Origin: Ensifer adhaerens | Lineage (GTDB): Bacteria > Pseudomonadota > Alphaproteobacteria > Rhizobiales > Rhizobiaceae | Assembly: GCF_001270265.1 (NCBI RefSeq) | Contig: NZ_LGAP01000001.1 | Location: 310,001-374,000 of the forward strand | Direction of reading: 5' to 3' | Length of the DNA: 64,000 bases | Shown here: one piece after another, positions 39,176-47,900 of the stretch | Layout: each line of letters opens with the position of its first letter | Position numbering within the stretch: position 1 is the first letter of the stretch | Made by a program: the position numbers and the translations under genes | Notes under the pieces: model-generated | The model's database searches: none | What the model was told of the DNA's origin: nothing | The model's input: the letters and a program-made list of their open reading frames with translations, nothing else

Positions 39176-39914
39176 CTAAGTTGTGCTCCTCGGCGCGACA
39201 ACGGAACGGGCGGCAGACGTTCTTCCATGGGAAGACTGCCACTCGCGTCAGAGGTTGCGCCGGATGTGAAAGGTCCTGTCTGGTGCAGGTGATGGTGCAG
39301 CAGCCAGATGGCAGCCGGAACGGTTACGTCCCGGGGCCTCTCTACTTCTGACCGATACCGCTGAGTCAACATCAATGACCAAACAAGAATGCCAATGTCA
39401 AAGGTCTCATAAAGACCCGATGAATGCGCCCGCTTGCGGGCTTGCCGGTGAAAAATCACCGCTAAGAACTCCGGCCACCGCCGGAAATTTACGATCCAGT
39501 GTACGGGGAGGAAATGCAGCGACGGCGGATGAACACCTTGCGGCCGCGGAAAGATGATACGGTTGCAACCGGCAATTCCGGCTCGATCACTCCCTGGCGC
39601 CAAGCTCTGGAAAGCTCCGGCTGCCCGGCCGACGATTCTATCCCGTCAACACTTTCTCCTTGTGATGCTTTTATGTTTTCTATGTCACATTGGCAAGGGA
39701 AAAGCCTGTGCCGCCACAATAATGATCGATTCGCTTGCCCCGGTAGAGTAGGTCGGGAGACGGCGAATCGGATGTCTTGGTCGCGTTGCTCAAGGAGCGC
39801 TGTCAAGCTTTGGTTAACCATAAGGGTTCATTGATCAAGGGATGTCGCGGTGTGCGCGGGCGGACGCCCGACGCATCTGCCGCTCGGATTTCGTGGATTG
39901 ACGGAGAGACCGGC
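39176..39914. promoter_or_regulatory. Shared upstream region of rne (leftward) and amidase gene (rightward)
   Basis: 739 bases without a convincing gene. Next to rne it is a long leader with small stems, for example GCCCGC/GCGGGC at 39428-39441 and GGTGA/TCACC at about 39446-39460. On the minus strand TTGACA near 39392-39397 could be a -35, but no good -10 was seen. In other bacteria the rne leader is the target of RNase E self-regulation, so the same is possible here. Nothing can be said about the right half except A/T-rich patches near 39660-39730. Confidence 0.4.
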
Positions 39915-41177
39915 GTGAAGCCTTGGGCTATTCATATGCACGCTTCACTGTTGCCGGCACTGCTGCGCGGCGGCGCGCGTGTCGTGGCTTCAGTGTTCGT
40001 GGCAGGCGCTTTGCTTGGGACTGTGCCGATGGCATACGCGGCCGAGCCCGTGCCGTTGCTGGCGTTCGGCGCACGGGTTGCCGGTGACGATGCGCGCACT
40101 CGGGTGGTCGTCGAGTTCGACCGGAAGCCCGACTTCTCCATTCATTATGTGGCAAACCCGGTACGTGTCGTCGTCGATCTGCCGGAAACCGCCTTCGGCC
40201 TGAAGGCAGAGAGCCTCGAGCCGCGGGGATTGTTCGAGGCCATCCGTTATGGCGGTATGGGCGCCGGCAATTCTCGCCTCGTGTTGTCAGCAAAGGGGCC
40301 GATCGCCGTCACCCACGCTGAAGTTATCGAGGTGGAGGGTGGCAAGAGTTATCGTCTGGTCATCGATGCTGAGAAGGTCGACCAGACCCGCTTCGACGCA
40401 CTTTTGGGCGACCAGCAGTGGACCGGCTCGGTCGTCGCCGCCAAGACGGATCGGCCGACAATCGTGCCTGCGGAAAAGAGCGGCGCCTTCGTGATCGCCA
40501 TCGATGCGGGCCACGGCGGCATCGACACCGGCGCGATCGGCAGCGGCACGAAGACTGAGGAAAAACATGTCACGCTCGCCTTCGCGCAGGAGCTTGTGGC
40601 CACGCTCAACCGTGAAAGTGGCATCGAAGCCTTTCTGACGCGCGACAAAGATGTCTTCCTGTCGCTGCCGCAGCGGGTGCAGATCGCCCGCAACAAGGGC
40701 GCCAATCTGTTCATTTCGATTCATGCCGACACGCTCAGGCAGAAGGACATTCGCGGTGCGACGGTCTATACGATCTCCGACAAGGCGTCCGACCATCTGG
40801 CCGCCGACCTGGCGCAGCGTGAAAACCTCTCCGACGAGATCGCCGGCGTACCGCTCCAGAGCGAGCCGGCAGAAGTCGCCGATATCCTGATCGACCTGAC
40901 GCGCCGCGAGACCCAGGCTTTCTCGGTCAACATGGCGCGCACCGTAGTGTCGTCCTTCGAGGGGCAGATCAATCTCATCAACAATCCGCACCGTCACGCG
41001 GGCTTCCGCGTACTGCAGGCGCCGGATGTTCCGTCGATCCTGCTCGAGCTCGGATTCATGTCGAATATGGACGACGAGAAGCTGTTGCTCGATCCGGAAT
41101 GGCGCAAGAAAGTGTCCGGTCTGCTTGCTGTTGCCATCAAGCGCTACCGCGAACAGGCGGTCGCAAACGGCGGCTGA
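39915..41177 (+). CDS. N-acetylmuramoyl-L-alanine amidase (AmiC type)
   Basis: 420 residues from GTG at 39915, preceded by GGAGAG; longer in-frame starts lack a signal peptide at the N-terminus. A signal peptide is followed by an AMIN domain (about residues 50-150) and Amidase_3. Zinc ligands and catalytic Glu are in 'IDAGHGGIDTGA', 'EKHVTLAFAQE', 'FISIHADTL' and 'ILLELGFMSN'. It cleaves septal peptidoglycan in the periplasm during division. It lies upstream of PBP1A with a 356-base gap. Confidence 0.9.
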   Translation: MKPWAIHMHASLLPALLRGGARVVASVFVAGALLGTVPMAYAAEPVPLLAFGARVAGDDARTRVVVEFDRKPDFSIHYVANPVRVVVDLPETAFGLKAESLEPRGLFEAIRYGGMGAGNSRLVLSAKGPIAVTHAEVIEVEGGKSYRLVIDAEKVDQTRFDALLGDQQWTGSVVAAKTDRPTIVPAEKSGAFVIAIDAGHGGIDTGAIGSGTKTEEKHVTLAFAQELVATLNRESGIEAFLTRDKDVFLSLPQRVQIARNKGANLFISIHADTLRQKDIRGATVYTISDKASDHLAADLAQRENLSDEIAGVPLQSEPAEVADILIDLTRRETQAFSVNMARTVVSSFEGQINLINNPHRHAGFRVLQAPDVPSILLELGFMSNMDDEKLLLDPEWRKKVSGLLAVAIKRYREQAVANGG

Positions 41178-41533
41178 GGTCTGATCGCGACGATCTGTTT
41201 GACGGCGCAGCGAAGGAAGTGATTTGTGTCGCCCCGGTAACAGCGATATGCTTTTCAACAGGATGCGCACTCGATAATCGGAAACAAGCCCTATTTTACG
41301 CACAATCCGGGACCTAACCCGAATTGCGCCCGGATTTGTTGGGAAACAGTGTTGATGCCCGGTGCCCCTCGCCATATGAGGAACTGGGTGGGCGCGTGTA
41401 GCCGCGATGCCAGACGATTTCTGATGGAAGCGTTTGGCCGGGCCGACGGAATGCGGGCCGATGGGACGGGAAGCGTCTCGATCGGTCTTTGTGGCCTGGC
41501 GATTGACGATAATAAGGTACCGGTATCTGACTG
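41178..41533. other. 356-base interval before the PBP1A gene
   Basis: No gene seen. A hairpin with stem AATCCGGG/CCCGGATT (41304-41311 with 41329-41336) could terminate the amidase transcript or structure the next leader. The PBP1A promoter should lie to its right; no clear boxes found. Confidence 0.45.
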
Positions 41534-43987
41534 ATGATCAGACTGATTGGATATTTCTTCGGCATTGGTGCGTTCTTGCTGCTCGGTGTCGCCGCGGCCG
41601 TTGCCATCTATCTCGGCAGCGTCACCAAAGATTTGCCGGATTACGAGGTGTTGGCGAAGTATTCACCGCCGGTCACCACGCGCTTTCACGCCGGCAACGG
41701 CGCGTTGATGGCGGAATACGCCCGCGAGCGGCGCCTCTATCTGCCGATCCAGGCGATCCCGGACCGCGTCAAGGCGGCGTTCATTTCGGCTGAAGACAAG
41801 AACTTCTATCAGCACCCCGGCGTCGATATCACCGGGCTTGCTCGCGCCATCGCCGTCAACCTTCAGAATTTCGGATCAGGTCGCCGCCCCGTCGGCGCGT
41901 CGACGATCACCCAGCAGGTCGCCAAGAACTTCCTGCTCTCGTCGGACCAGACGATCGACCGTAAGGTCAAGGAAGCGATCCTCTCCTTCCGCATCGAGCA
42001 GGCCTATAGCAAGGATCGTATTCTCGAGCTCTATCTCAACGAGATCTTCTTCGGCCTCAATTCCTACGGCATTGCCGGCGCAGCGCTCACCTATTTCGAC
42101 AAATCGGTGACGGAACTGACCGTTGCCGAGACCGCCTACCTGGCGGCTCTGCCAAAGGGCCCGGCCAACTATCATCCCTACCGCAAGGCCGATGCTGCGA
42201 TCGAGCGGCGCAACTGGGTCATCGACCGCATGGTTGAGAACGGCTACGTCACCAAGGCGGATGGCGAAGACGCGAAGAAGCAGCCGCTCGGCGTCAATCC
42301 GCGCCGCGGTGGCGCGCATCTCTTCGCCTCCGATTTCTTCGCCGAGGAAGTGCGTCGGCAGATCATCCAGAAATACGGCGACAACGCCCTTTATGAGGGC
42401 GGCCTTTCGGTCCGCACCTCGCTCGATCCGCGCATGCAGATCGCGGCGCGCAAGGCACTGCAGGAAGGGTTGCTCAGCTATGACGAGCGCCGTGGTTTCC
42501 ACGGTCCAGTCAAGTCGATCGAGATCGGCGGCGACTGGGGCGAGCCGCTCGGCAAGGTCGTTGCCTTGGCCGACGTGCCGGAATGGAAACTGGCCGTCGT
42601 GCTCTCGGCCGATGGCCAGGGTGTCGAGATCGGCATTCAGCCGGACAAGGAAGCGTCCGGCAAGATCATCGCGGAGCGCGTGACCGGCCATATCTCCGCA
42701 AAGAACATGCAGTGGGCCTATCGCTCGGCCGGCGGCGAGCGCAAGTCAGCCAAGTCGCCCGAGGGCGTCCTGGGCCCGGGCGACGTCGTCTATGTCGAGC
42801 CGCTGGCGGACAAGGGTGAATACCGCCTGCGTCAGCCGCCGAAGGTTCAGGGCGGCCTCGTCGCGATGGACCCGCAGACCGGCCGCGTGCTGGCCATGGT
42901 CGGCGGCTTCTCCTACGGTCAGTCGGAGTTCAACCGCGCGACCCAGGCAATGCGCCAGCCGGGTTCGTCGTTCAAGCCATTCGTCTACGCTGCCGCGCTC
43001 GACAACGGCTATACGCCCGCATCCGTTATCCTCGATGCGCCGATCGAAATTGTCGCCGGTGGCCAGGTCTGGCGCCCGGAAAACTATGGTGGCGGCTCGG
43101 CCGGCCCGTCGACGTTGCGCCTCGGCATCGAAAAATCGCGTAACCTGATGACGGTTCGCCTCGCAAACGACATGGGCATGAACATCGTTGCCGAATATGC
43201 CGAACGCTTCGGCATATACGACAAGATGCCGCCGCTGCTGGCGATGTCGCTGGGTTCGGGCGAAACGACGGTTCTGCGCATGGTTTCGGCCTATTCGGTT
43301 CTTGCCAATGGCGGCAAGCAGATCAAACCTTCGCTGATCGACCGGATTCAGGATCGCTACGGCAAGACGATCTTCCGTCACGAGGACCGCACTTGCGACA
43401 ACTGCAACGCAGCTGACTGGGGTAACCAGGAAGAGCCTGTCCTGACCGACAATCGCGAGCAGGTTCTCGATCCGATGACCTCCTACCAGATCACCTCGAT
43501 GATGGAGGGGGTAGTTCTCAGGGGCACGGCGGCCGGCAAGATCACGCTCGATCGCCCGGTTGCCGGCAAGACCGGTACTACCAATGATGAGAAGGACGCC
43601 TGGTTCGTGGGTTACACGCCTGATCTCGTTGCCGGCCTCTACCTCGGCTTCGACAACCCGGCCCCGCTCGGCCGCGGCGCGACCGGCGGCAGCCTTGCTG
43701 TGCCGATCTTCAACAATTTTATGCAGGAAGCCATCAAGGGCACACGCCCAGGCAAGTTCGTGGTGCCGGAAGGCATGAACATGATCGCGGTCAACCGCAA
43801 GACCGGCATGGCCGCCTATGAAGGCGAGCCGGACACGATCATCGAAGCCTTCAAGCCCGGCACTGGCCCGGCCGACACCTTCTCGGTCATCGGTGGCCTC
43901 GACCAGTACGTGCCGCCGGAGGAAATCTTGAAGAATTCTCCGCAGGCTAACCAGGCCGTCACCTCCGGTTCCAACGGTCTGTTCTAG
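41534..43987 (+). CDS. mrcA: Penicillin-binding protein 1A (bifunctional glycosyltransferase/transpeptidase)
   Basis: 817 residues. An N-terminal membrane anchor is followed by a GT51 glycosyltransferase domain ('FISAEDKNFYQHPGVD', 'GASTITQQVAKNF'). An OB-like insert (about 315-420) comes next. The transpeptidase has SxxK at S478-S-F-K481, S-R-N in 'EKSRNLMTV' and K-T-G-T in 'VAGKTGTTNDEKDAW'. It polymerises and cross-links peptidoglycan at the inner membrane. It is followed by a perfect 11-bp hairpin. Confidence 0.95.
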   Translation: MIRLIGYFFGIGAFLLLGVAAAVAIYLGSVTKDLPDYEVLAKYSPPVTTRFHAGNGALMAEYARERRLYLPIQAIPDRVKAAFISAEDKNFYQHPGVDITGLARAIAVNLQNFGSGRRPVGASTITQQVAKNFLLSSDQTIDRKVKEAILSFRIEQAYSKDRILELYLNEIFFGLNSYGIAGAALTYFDKSVTELTVAETAYLAALPKGPANYHPYRKADAAIERRNWVIDRMVENGYVTKADGEDAKKQPLGVNPRRGGAHLFASDFFAEEVRRQIIQKYGDNALYEGGLSVRTSLDPRMQIAARKALQEGLLSYDERRGFHGPVKSIEIGGDWGEPLGKVVALADVPEWKLAVVLSADGQGVEIGIQPDKEASGKIIAERVTGHISAKNMQWAYRSAGGERKSAKSPEGVLGPGDVVYVEPLADKGEYRLRQPPKVQGGLVAMDPQTGRVLAMVGGFSYGQSEFNRATQAMRQPGSSFKPFVYAAALDNGYTPASVILDAPIEIVAGGQVWRPENYGGGSAGPSTLRLGIEKSRNLMTVRLANDMGMNIVAEYAERFGIYDKMPPLLAMSLGSGETTVLRMVSAYSVLANGGKQIKPSLIDRIQDRYGKTIFRHEDRTCDNCNAADWGNQEEPVLTDNREQVLDPMTSYQITSMMEGVVLRGTAAGKITLDRPVAGKTGTTNDEKDAWFVGYTPDLVAGLYLGFDNPAPLGRGATGGSLAVPIFNNFMQEAIKGTRPGKFVVPEGMNMIAVNRKTGMAAYEGEPDTIIEAFKPGTGPADTFSVIGGLDQYVPPEEILKNSPQANQAVTSGSNGLF

Positions 43988-44006
43988 ACCTATCCTCCGT
44001 CTCGCA

Positions 44007-44038
44007 ATGCCCGCCGCCTTTACATCAGCGGCGGGCAT
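44007..44038 (+). terminator. Hairpin after PBP1A gene
   Basis: Perfect 11-bp stem ATGCCCGCCGC/GCGGCGGGCAT (44007-44017 with 44028-44038), 20 bases after the stop. A long T-run is absent, so termination strength is uncertain. Confidence 0.5.
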
Positions 44039-44084
44039 CGCTATTTGACGCTCACGTTAAATCGGGTTCACAAGAAGCAGGATC

Positions 44085-45216
44085 ATGCGCAGCGAAATCG
44101 AGAACATTGTCGACGAAATCAAGCAGGCCATAAGCCTGCTGAGGAGGCATCTTTGACTGGGATCAGGCGGTAAGACGACTGGACTGGTTAAACAACAAGG
44201 CGGAAGATCCGTCGCTGTGGAATGATGCTGCAGAGGCACAGAAGCTGATGCGCGAGCGCCAGCAGCTCGACGATGGCATCAACGGCCTGCGCCGTTTCGA
44301 GCAGCAGCTCAGCGACAACATCGAACTGATCGAGCTCGGCGAAGAAGAGGGCGACGCGGCCATCGTTGCCGACGCCGAACAGGCGCTGCGCGAACTGCGC
44401 AACGAAGCGGCCAAGAAGCAGGTCGAGGCGATGCTGTCCGGCGAAGCCGATCAGAACGACACCTATCTCGAAGTGCATTCCGGTGCCGGCGGCACCGAGA
44501 GCCAGGACTGGGCGAACATGCTGTTGCGCATGTATACCCGCTGGTCCGAGCGCCAGGGATACAAGGTCGAACTGATGGAAATTCAGGACGGCGAAGAGGC
44601 GGGCATCAAATCGGCCACGTTGCTGGTCAAGGGCCACAATGCCTATGGCTGGCTGAAGACGGAATCCGGCGTTCACCGCCTGGTGCGCATCTCGCCCTAT
44701 GACAGCAACGCGCGTCGCCACACCTCGTTCTCTTCGATCTGGGTCTATCCTGTTGTCGATGACTCGATCCAGATCGACATCAACGAGAGCGACTGCCGCA
44801 TCGACACCTATCGCTCGTCGGGCGCCGGCGGCCAGCACGTCAACACCACCGACTCCGCCGTGCGCATCACGCACATGCCGTCGGGGATCGTCGTCCAGTG
44901 CCAGCAGGAACGCTCGCAGCACAAGAACCGGGCCAAGGCCTGGGACATGCTGCGCGCCCGTCTCTACGAGTCAGAGTTGAAGAAGCGCGAAGACGCGGCT
45001 AACGCCGAGGCGGCCTCCAAGACCGATATCGGCTGGGGCCACCAGATCCGTTCCTACGTGCTGCAGCCCTACCAGTTGGTCAAGGACCTGCGCACCGGTG
45101 TCGAAAGCACGGCACCGGGCGACGTACTGGACGGCGAGCTGAACGAGTTCATGGAGGCAGCCCTTGCTCACCGCGTCAGCGGCGGCGCGGATGCCGCCGT
45201 GGATGACTTGAACTAG
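44085..45216 (+). CDS. prfB: Peptide chain release factor 2, with programmed +1 frameshift
   Basis: The ORF opens with 23 codons ('[23 protein letters not shown]'-type start) and hits TGA at 44154-44156. Reading continues in the +1 frame from GAC at 44155, giving 376 residues. The frameshift signal is the classic one: AGGAGG, three bases, then CTT TGA C. RF2 features follow: '[20 protein letters not shown]' (GGQ peptidyl-hydrolysis loop) and '[14 protein letters not shown]', where the stop-codon tripeptide reads S-P-Y, not S-P-F. It recognises UGA/UAA, so low RF2 favours frameshifting and its own synthesis. Confidence 0.95.
44142..44157 (+). promoter_or_regulatory. prfB: Programmed +1 frameshift site of prfB
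   Basis: Internal Shine-Dalgarno AGGAGG (44142-44147), CAT, then slippery CTT and in-frame TGA followed by C (44151-44157). Spacing matches the E. coli prfB element. Confidence 0.93.
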
Positions 45217-45275
45217 CCCCGCATTGCTGGCGGCGCCTTGCCCGCCGGCATCAGATTGCGAGTACGAAATGAAAT

Positions 45276-45306
45276 GGCCGGATGTCTTCATCCGGCCTTT
45301 CTTTTT
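45276..45306 (+). terminator. Terminator of prfB
   Basis: 9-bp stem GGCCGGATG/CATCCGGCC (45276-45284 with 45289-45297), loop TCTT, followed by a long T-rich tail. It lies just before the convergent secreted-protein gene. Confidence 0.85.
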
Positions 45307-45311
45307 GAGGC

Positions 45312-45821
45312 TTAGTTCGATGCCCGCTCGACCTTGATGTCGCCGAGGTCGTCGATGAGCACGGTCCACGACTCCGGCTCGCGGGCGGCAGGATCGGTCT
45401 TCAGATAGACGGTTGCAAACATGCCGGGCTGTGCGGTCACACCTGTAGACGTTTCCGGCCGTATATCCGTGACATAGGCCCGCAGCGACGAGAACTCCTC
45501 GAGTTCCGCGGAAGAGACGACCTCCGGCCCGGCGGGTGTCGCCTCGATCTGCTGCAGATGGATCTGCGCGGTGCCGTCCGGTTGCCGTAGCGCGATCAGC
45601 TTGTAGTAGCCGCGTCGGGCGCCTTCGGCACTCCTCGGTTCGGCGGGTGTTTCTCCCTGCGTCTGATTAGGGTCCAGTGCCGAAAGCGGATCGCCGCTTT
45701 CTTCCCAGTAGCCCGTGCTGGTGACGAAGGTCACTTCCGGCGAAACCACAGTCGCGTCCTCGGCATGGGCGTTCGCGCCGGCCATGGCGAGAAGAAGCGC
45801 AAGGAGGAGAGGCTTGTGCAT
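45312..45821 (-). CDS. Secreted protein of unknown function
   Basis: 169 residues from the ATG at 45821. It begins with a clear signal peptide ('MHKPLLLALLLAMAGANAHA'). The mature part is acidic and lacks cysteines: 'VTFVTSTGYWEESGD', 'RRGYYKLIALRQPDGTAQIHLQQIEAT' and 'SWTVLIDDLGDIKVERAS'. I do not recognise a domain. The longer frame upstream runs into nadK and is not real. It is convergent with prfB. Confidence 0.75.
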   Translation of the reverse strand: MHKPLLLALLLAMAGANAHAEDATVVSPEVTFVTSTGYWEESGDPLSALDPNQTQGETPAEPRSAEGARRGYYKLIALRQPDGTAQIHLQQIEATPAGPEVVSSAELEEFSSLRAYVTDIRPETSTGVTAQPGMFATVYLKTDPAAREPESWTVLIDDLGDIKVERASN

Positions 45822-45934
45822 CGCTTTTGATTTCCTGTTCGAACCGCGACGCGGTGCTTGCTGCAAAATTGATCCTTCGCCGGGCGTCCGGCGGTCGCGG
45901 AAATCATACCATATCGCGCGGTGAGACCGTCGGC

Positions 45935-46708
45935 TCAATTGGAAAATTGCTCGGCCAGGATGCGGTCGGACCAGGAATGATCGGGATCCGAGAGAATGCG
46001 GGCGGTCATGTTTTCCGATTCGGCGATGCGCACCTTCGCTACCGACTTGACCTCCTGATGGTCGGCCACGGCGTTGACCGGGCGCTTGTCGGCCTCGAGG
46101 ATCTCGATCTCGACGGTGACATGGTTCGGCAGTAGGGCGCCGCGCCACCGCCGCGGACGGAACGGGCTGACGGGCGTCAGCGCCAGTAGAGGGGCCTCCA
46201 GCGGCAGGATCGGCCCATGGGCTGAGAGATTATAGGCGGTGGAGCCTGCGGGCGTGGCCAGCAGCAGCCCGTCGCAGGTCAACTCCTCGAGCCGGGTCTT
46301 GCCGTCGATGACGACACGCAGCTTGGCCGCCTGGTAGGATTGACGGAACAGATAGACCTCGTTGATGGCGAGCGCCGTGAATGTCGCACCTTCACTGTCG
46401 GTGGTCTGCATCTCCAGGGGGTGAAAGGCGTTCTCGACGGCATTGCAGATGCGCGTTGTGAGGTTTTCGGTGCTGTAGCGGTTCATCAGGAACCCCACCG
46501 ATCCCCGGTTCATGCCGTAGACGAGCTTGCCCGAGTTCATCGTCTGGTGCAGCGTCTGCAACATGAAGCCGTCGCCGCCGAGCGCGACGATGACGTCGGC
46601 CTTGTCGGCATCATGATCGCCGTAGATCGCCTGCAGATCAGCTGCCGCCTTTTGCGCCTCTTCGGCGGGCGAAGCCAGGAACGCGAGAGAAGTGAACGTG
46701 CGGGCCAT
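45935..46708 (-). CDS. nadK: NAD kinase
   Basis: 257 residues. The G-G-D-G motif is in 'VIVALGGDGFMLQTLHQ' near residue 45. 'VYGMNRGSVGFLMN' and the Gly-rich 'CDGLLLATPAGSTAYNLSAHGPILP' near 155 are also present. It phosphorylates NAD to NADP. It ends 113 bases upstream of the secreted-protein gene and starts 160 bases from the divergent tRNA-Thr. Confidence 0.96.
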   Translation of the reverse strand: MARTFTSLAFLASPAEEAQKAAADLQAIYGDHDADKADVIVALGGDGFMLQTLHQTMNSGKLVYGMNRGSVGFLMNRYSTENLTTRICNAVENAFHPLEMQTTDSEGATFTALAINEVYLFRQSYQAAKLRVVIDGKTRLEELTCDGLLLATPAGSTAYNLSAHGPILPLEAPLLALTPVSPFRPRRWRGALLPNHVTVEIEILEADKRPVNAVADHQEVKSVAKVRIAESENMTARILSDPDHSWSDRILAEQFSN

Positions 46709-46867
46709 GAATTTTCAGTCCGTTCAACATGTTGAGCACCGCCGCGGTGGCCGAGCCTAGGCTTCGTTTCTGGCACGGCGTGGCCCTAAACGCATCTGAA
46801 AAATTGGGAGAATTCGCAATTTTGCTTTACACGCTGTGAGATTATGATAACTCCCACCGCTGAAAGT

Positions 46868-46943
46868 GCCCTTATAGCTCAGTTGGTAGAGCATCTGATT
46901 TGTAATCAGAGGGTCGGGAGTTCGAGTCTCTCTGGGGGCACCA
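46868..46943 (+). tRNA. tRNA-Thr (anticodon TGT)
   Basis: 76 bases with a full cloverleaf: acceptor GCCCTTA/TGGGGGC, D-stem GCTC/GAGC, anticodon stem TCTGA/TCAGA with loop TTTGTAA, T-loop TTCGAGT, and encoded CCA. The three T-G type pairs in the acceptor are unusual but paired. Its 3' end is repeated downstream (see repeat entry), marking a likely integration site. Confidence 0.95.
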
Positions 46944-47046
46944 TTAAGTTTCGCTGAAAAGCATTGAAAAGCCTCAGTTTTCTGGAAAGCCCAGACTGAG
47001 GCTTTTAAGCCATCAGGTTGTGGCTTGGGGGCACCCTGGGGGCACC
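46932..47046 (+). repeat. Direct repeats of the tRNA-Thr 3' end (candidate att sites)
   Basis: CTGGGGGCACC occurs at 46932-46942 (inside the tRNA 3' end) and at 47036-47046. A one-base variant, TTGGGGGCACC, abuts the second copy at 47025-47035. Copies of a tRNA 3' end just downstream of the gene are what tyrosine-recombinase integration or excision leaves behind. No integrase gene is intact nearby. Confidence 0.6.
46967..47006 (+). terminator. Terminator of tRNA-Thr
   Basis: Perfect 11-bp stem AAAAGCCTCAG/CTGAGGCTTTT (46967-46977 with 46996-47006), ending in TTTT. Confidence 0.8.
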
Positions 47047-47165
47047 TACGCTTTTTCCCGAGATTCGCAAAATATCCACAGATTCCAAGACTCGGGGTCT
47101 AAAGCGCAGACCTCACGATCTGTCCCCGGCGGAACGACGTCGACATCTGCTCGTGGAGTCAAGCT

Positions 47166-47900
47166 TTAGCCAAAATGGATTTTTCCAACCGTTAACGTCC
47201 CGTTGAGATTGAAGCTGCCGGATTGAAAACCTCCCTCATCAAAACCATAGTCTTCGAAGCTCTCGAAAAGATCGCCTTGTTTTAAGGGGTTTTCGCGCAG
47301 AGGAAGTTTTATACGCTTTGCCTTGCTGAGCACAGCATTGCGGGAAAATCCAAGAATGCGGCCGATCTCAGTGCCGGAATAGTAGAACTCCCACAGCATG
47401 CCCAGAACACGAACGGCTTCCTCAGTCCATCTGCCGTGGGTCTTCTTATTGTGGGGCCAGACGACGGGAATGCGACGCTTTTCGATTGCGTCACGGATAG
47501 GCTGCATCCCGAAGGCGTCGAACACTGCGTGTTGGTTCCGAGACATTATCGCGAGCTGATAAAACATGAACGGATACGGCACGAATTGCGCGGCGTTCTC
47601 TCGAAAATACTCGAGCACTCGCCGGTGATCGCTGATCATCGTCCCGCCGCCCGGGAGCAGCATTCCAACTTGGACCGGGTCGCCGACGCCGAAAACGGAG
47701 TTCGAAAGAACATCGATGAAATGGCCGCCAACCGACCCACCGATGAACTCGAAGCCATCGATCTGGTTATAATATTTGAAGTCCTGAATGAAGTATCGCT
47801 GGCCGTCTTCGTGCCTGAAGACAGGAGTGCACAGACCAGGCGCGTCATCTGTAGCACACACGACGCCAACAACTGCGTATCTACCTTCCTCTTCAGACAT
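47166..47900 (-). CDS. Unknown protein with GcrA-like C-terminal helix-turn-helix
   Basis: 244 residues from the ATG at 47900, with AGGGA 5 bases upstream. Residues 1-150 have no domain I recognise ('EEGRYAVVGVVCATDDAPGL', 'YFIQDFKYYNQIDGFEFIGG', 'MISDHRRVLEYFRENAAQFV'). Residues 158-202 align closely to the start of GcrA: W-T-E-E-x-V...L-x-x-L-W, then I-x-x-x-L-G and S-R-N-A-V-x-x-K-x-x-R-x-x-L. GcrA binds CcrM-methylated GANTC and recruits RNA polymerase. The last 40 residues are acidic/Gly-rich. Its start overlaps the end of the upstream gene by 8 bases. The A/T-richer composition suggests transfer. Confidence 0.65.
   Translation of the reverse strand: MSEEEGRYAVVGVVCATDDAPGLCTPVFRHEDGQRYFIQDFKYYNQIDGFEFIGGSVGGHFIDVLSNSVFGVGDPVQVGMLLPGGGTMISDHRRVLEYFRENAAQFVPYPFMFYQLAIMSRNQHAVFDAFGMQPIRDAIEKRRIPVVWPHNKKTHGRWTEEAVRVLGMLWEFYYSGTEIGRILGFSRNAVLSKAKRIKLPLRENPLKQGDLFESFEDYGFDEGGFQSGSFNLNGTLTVGKIHFG

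Noticed and set aside
36764-39292. An 842-codon plus-strand frame rich in hydrophobic residues
   Set aside because: It is antisense to rne and mirrors its low-complexity acidic segments; the hydrophobic look comes from complementing Glu/Asp codons.
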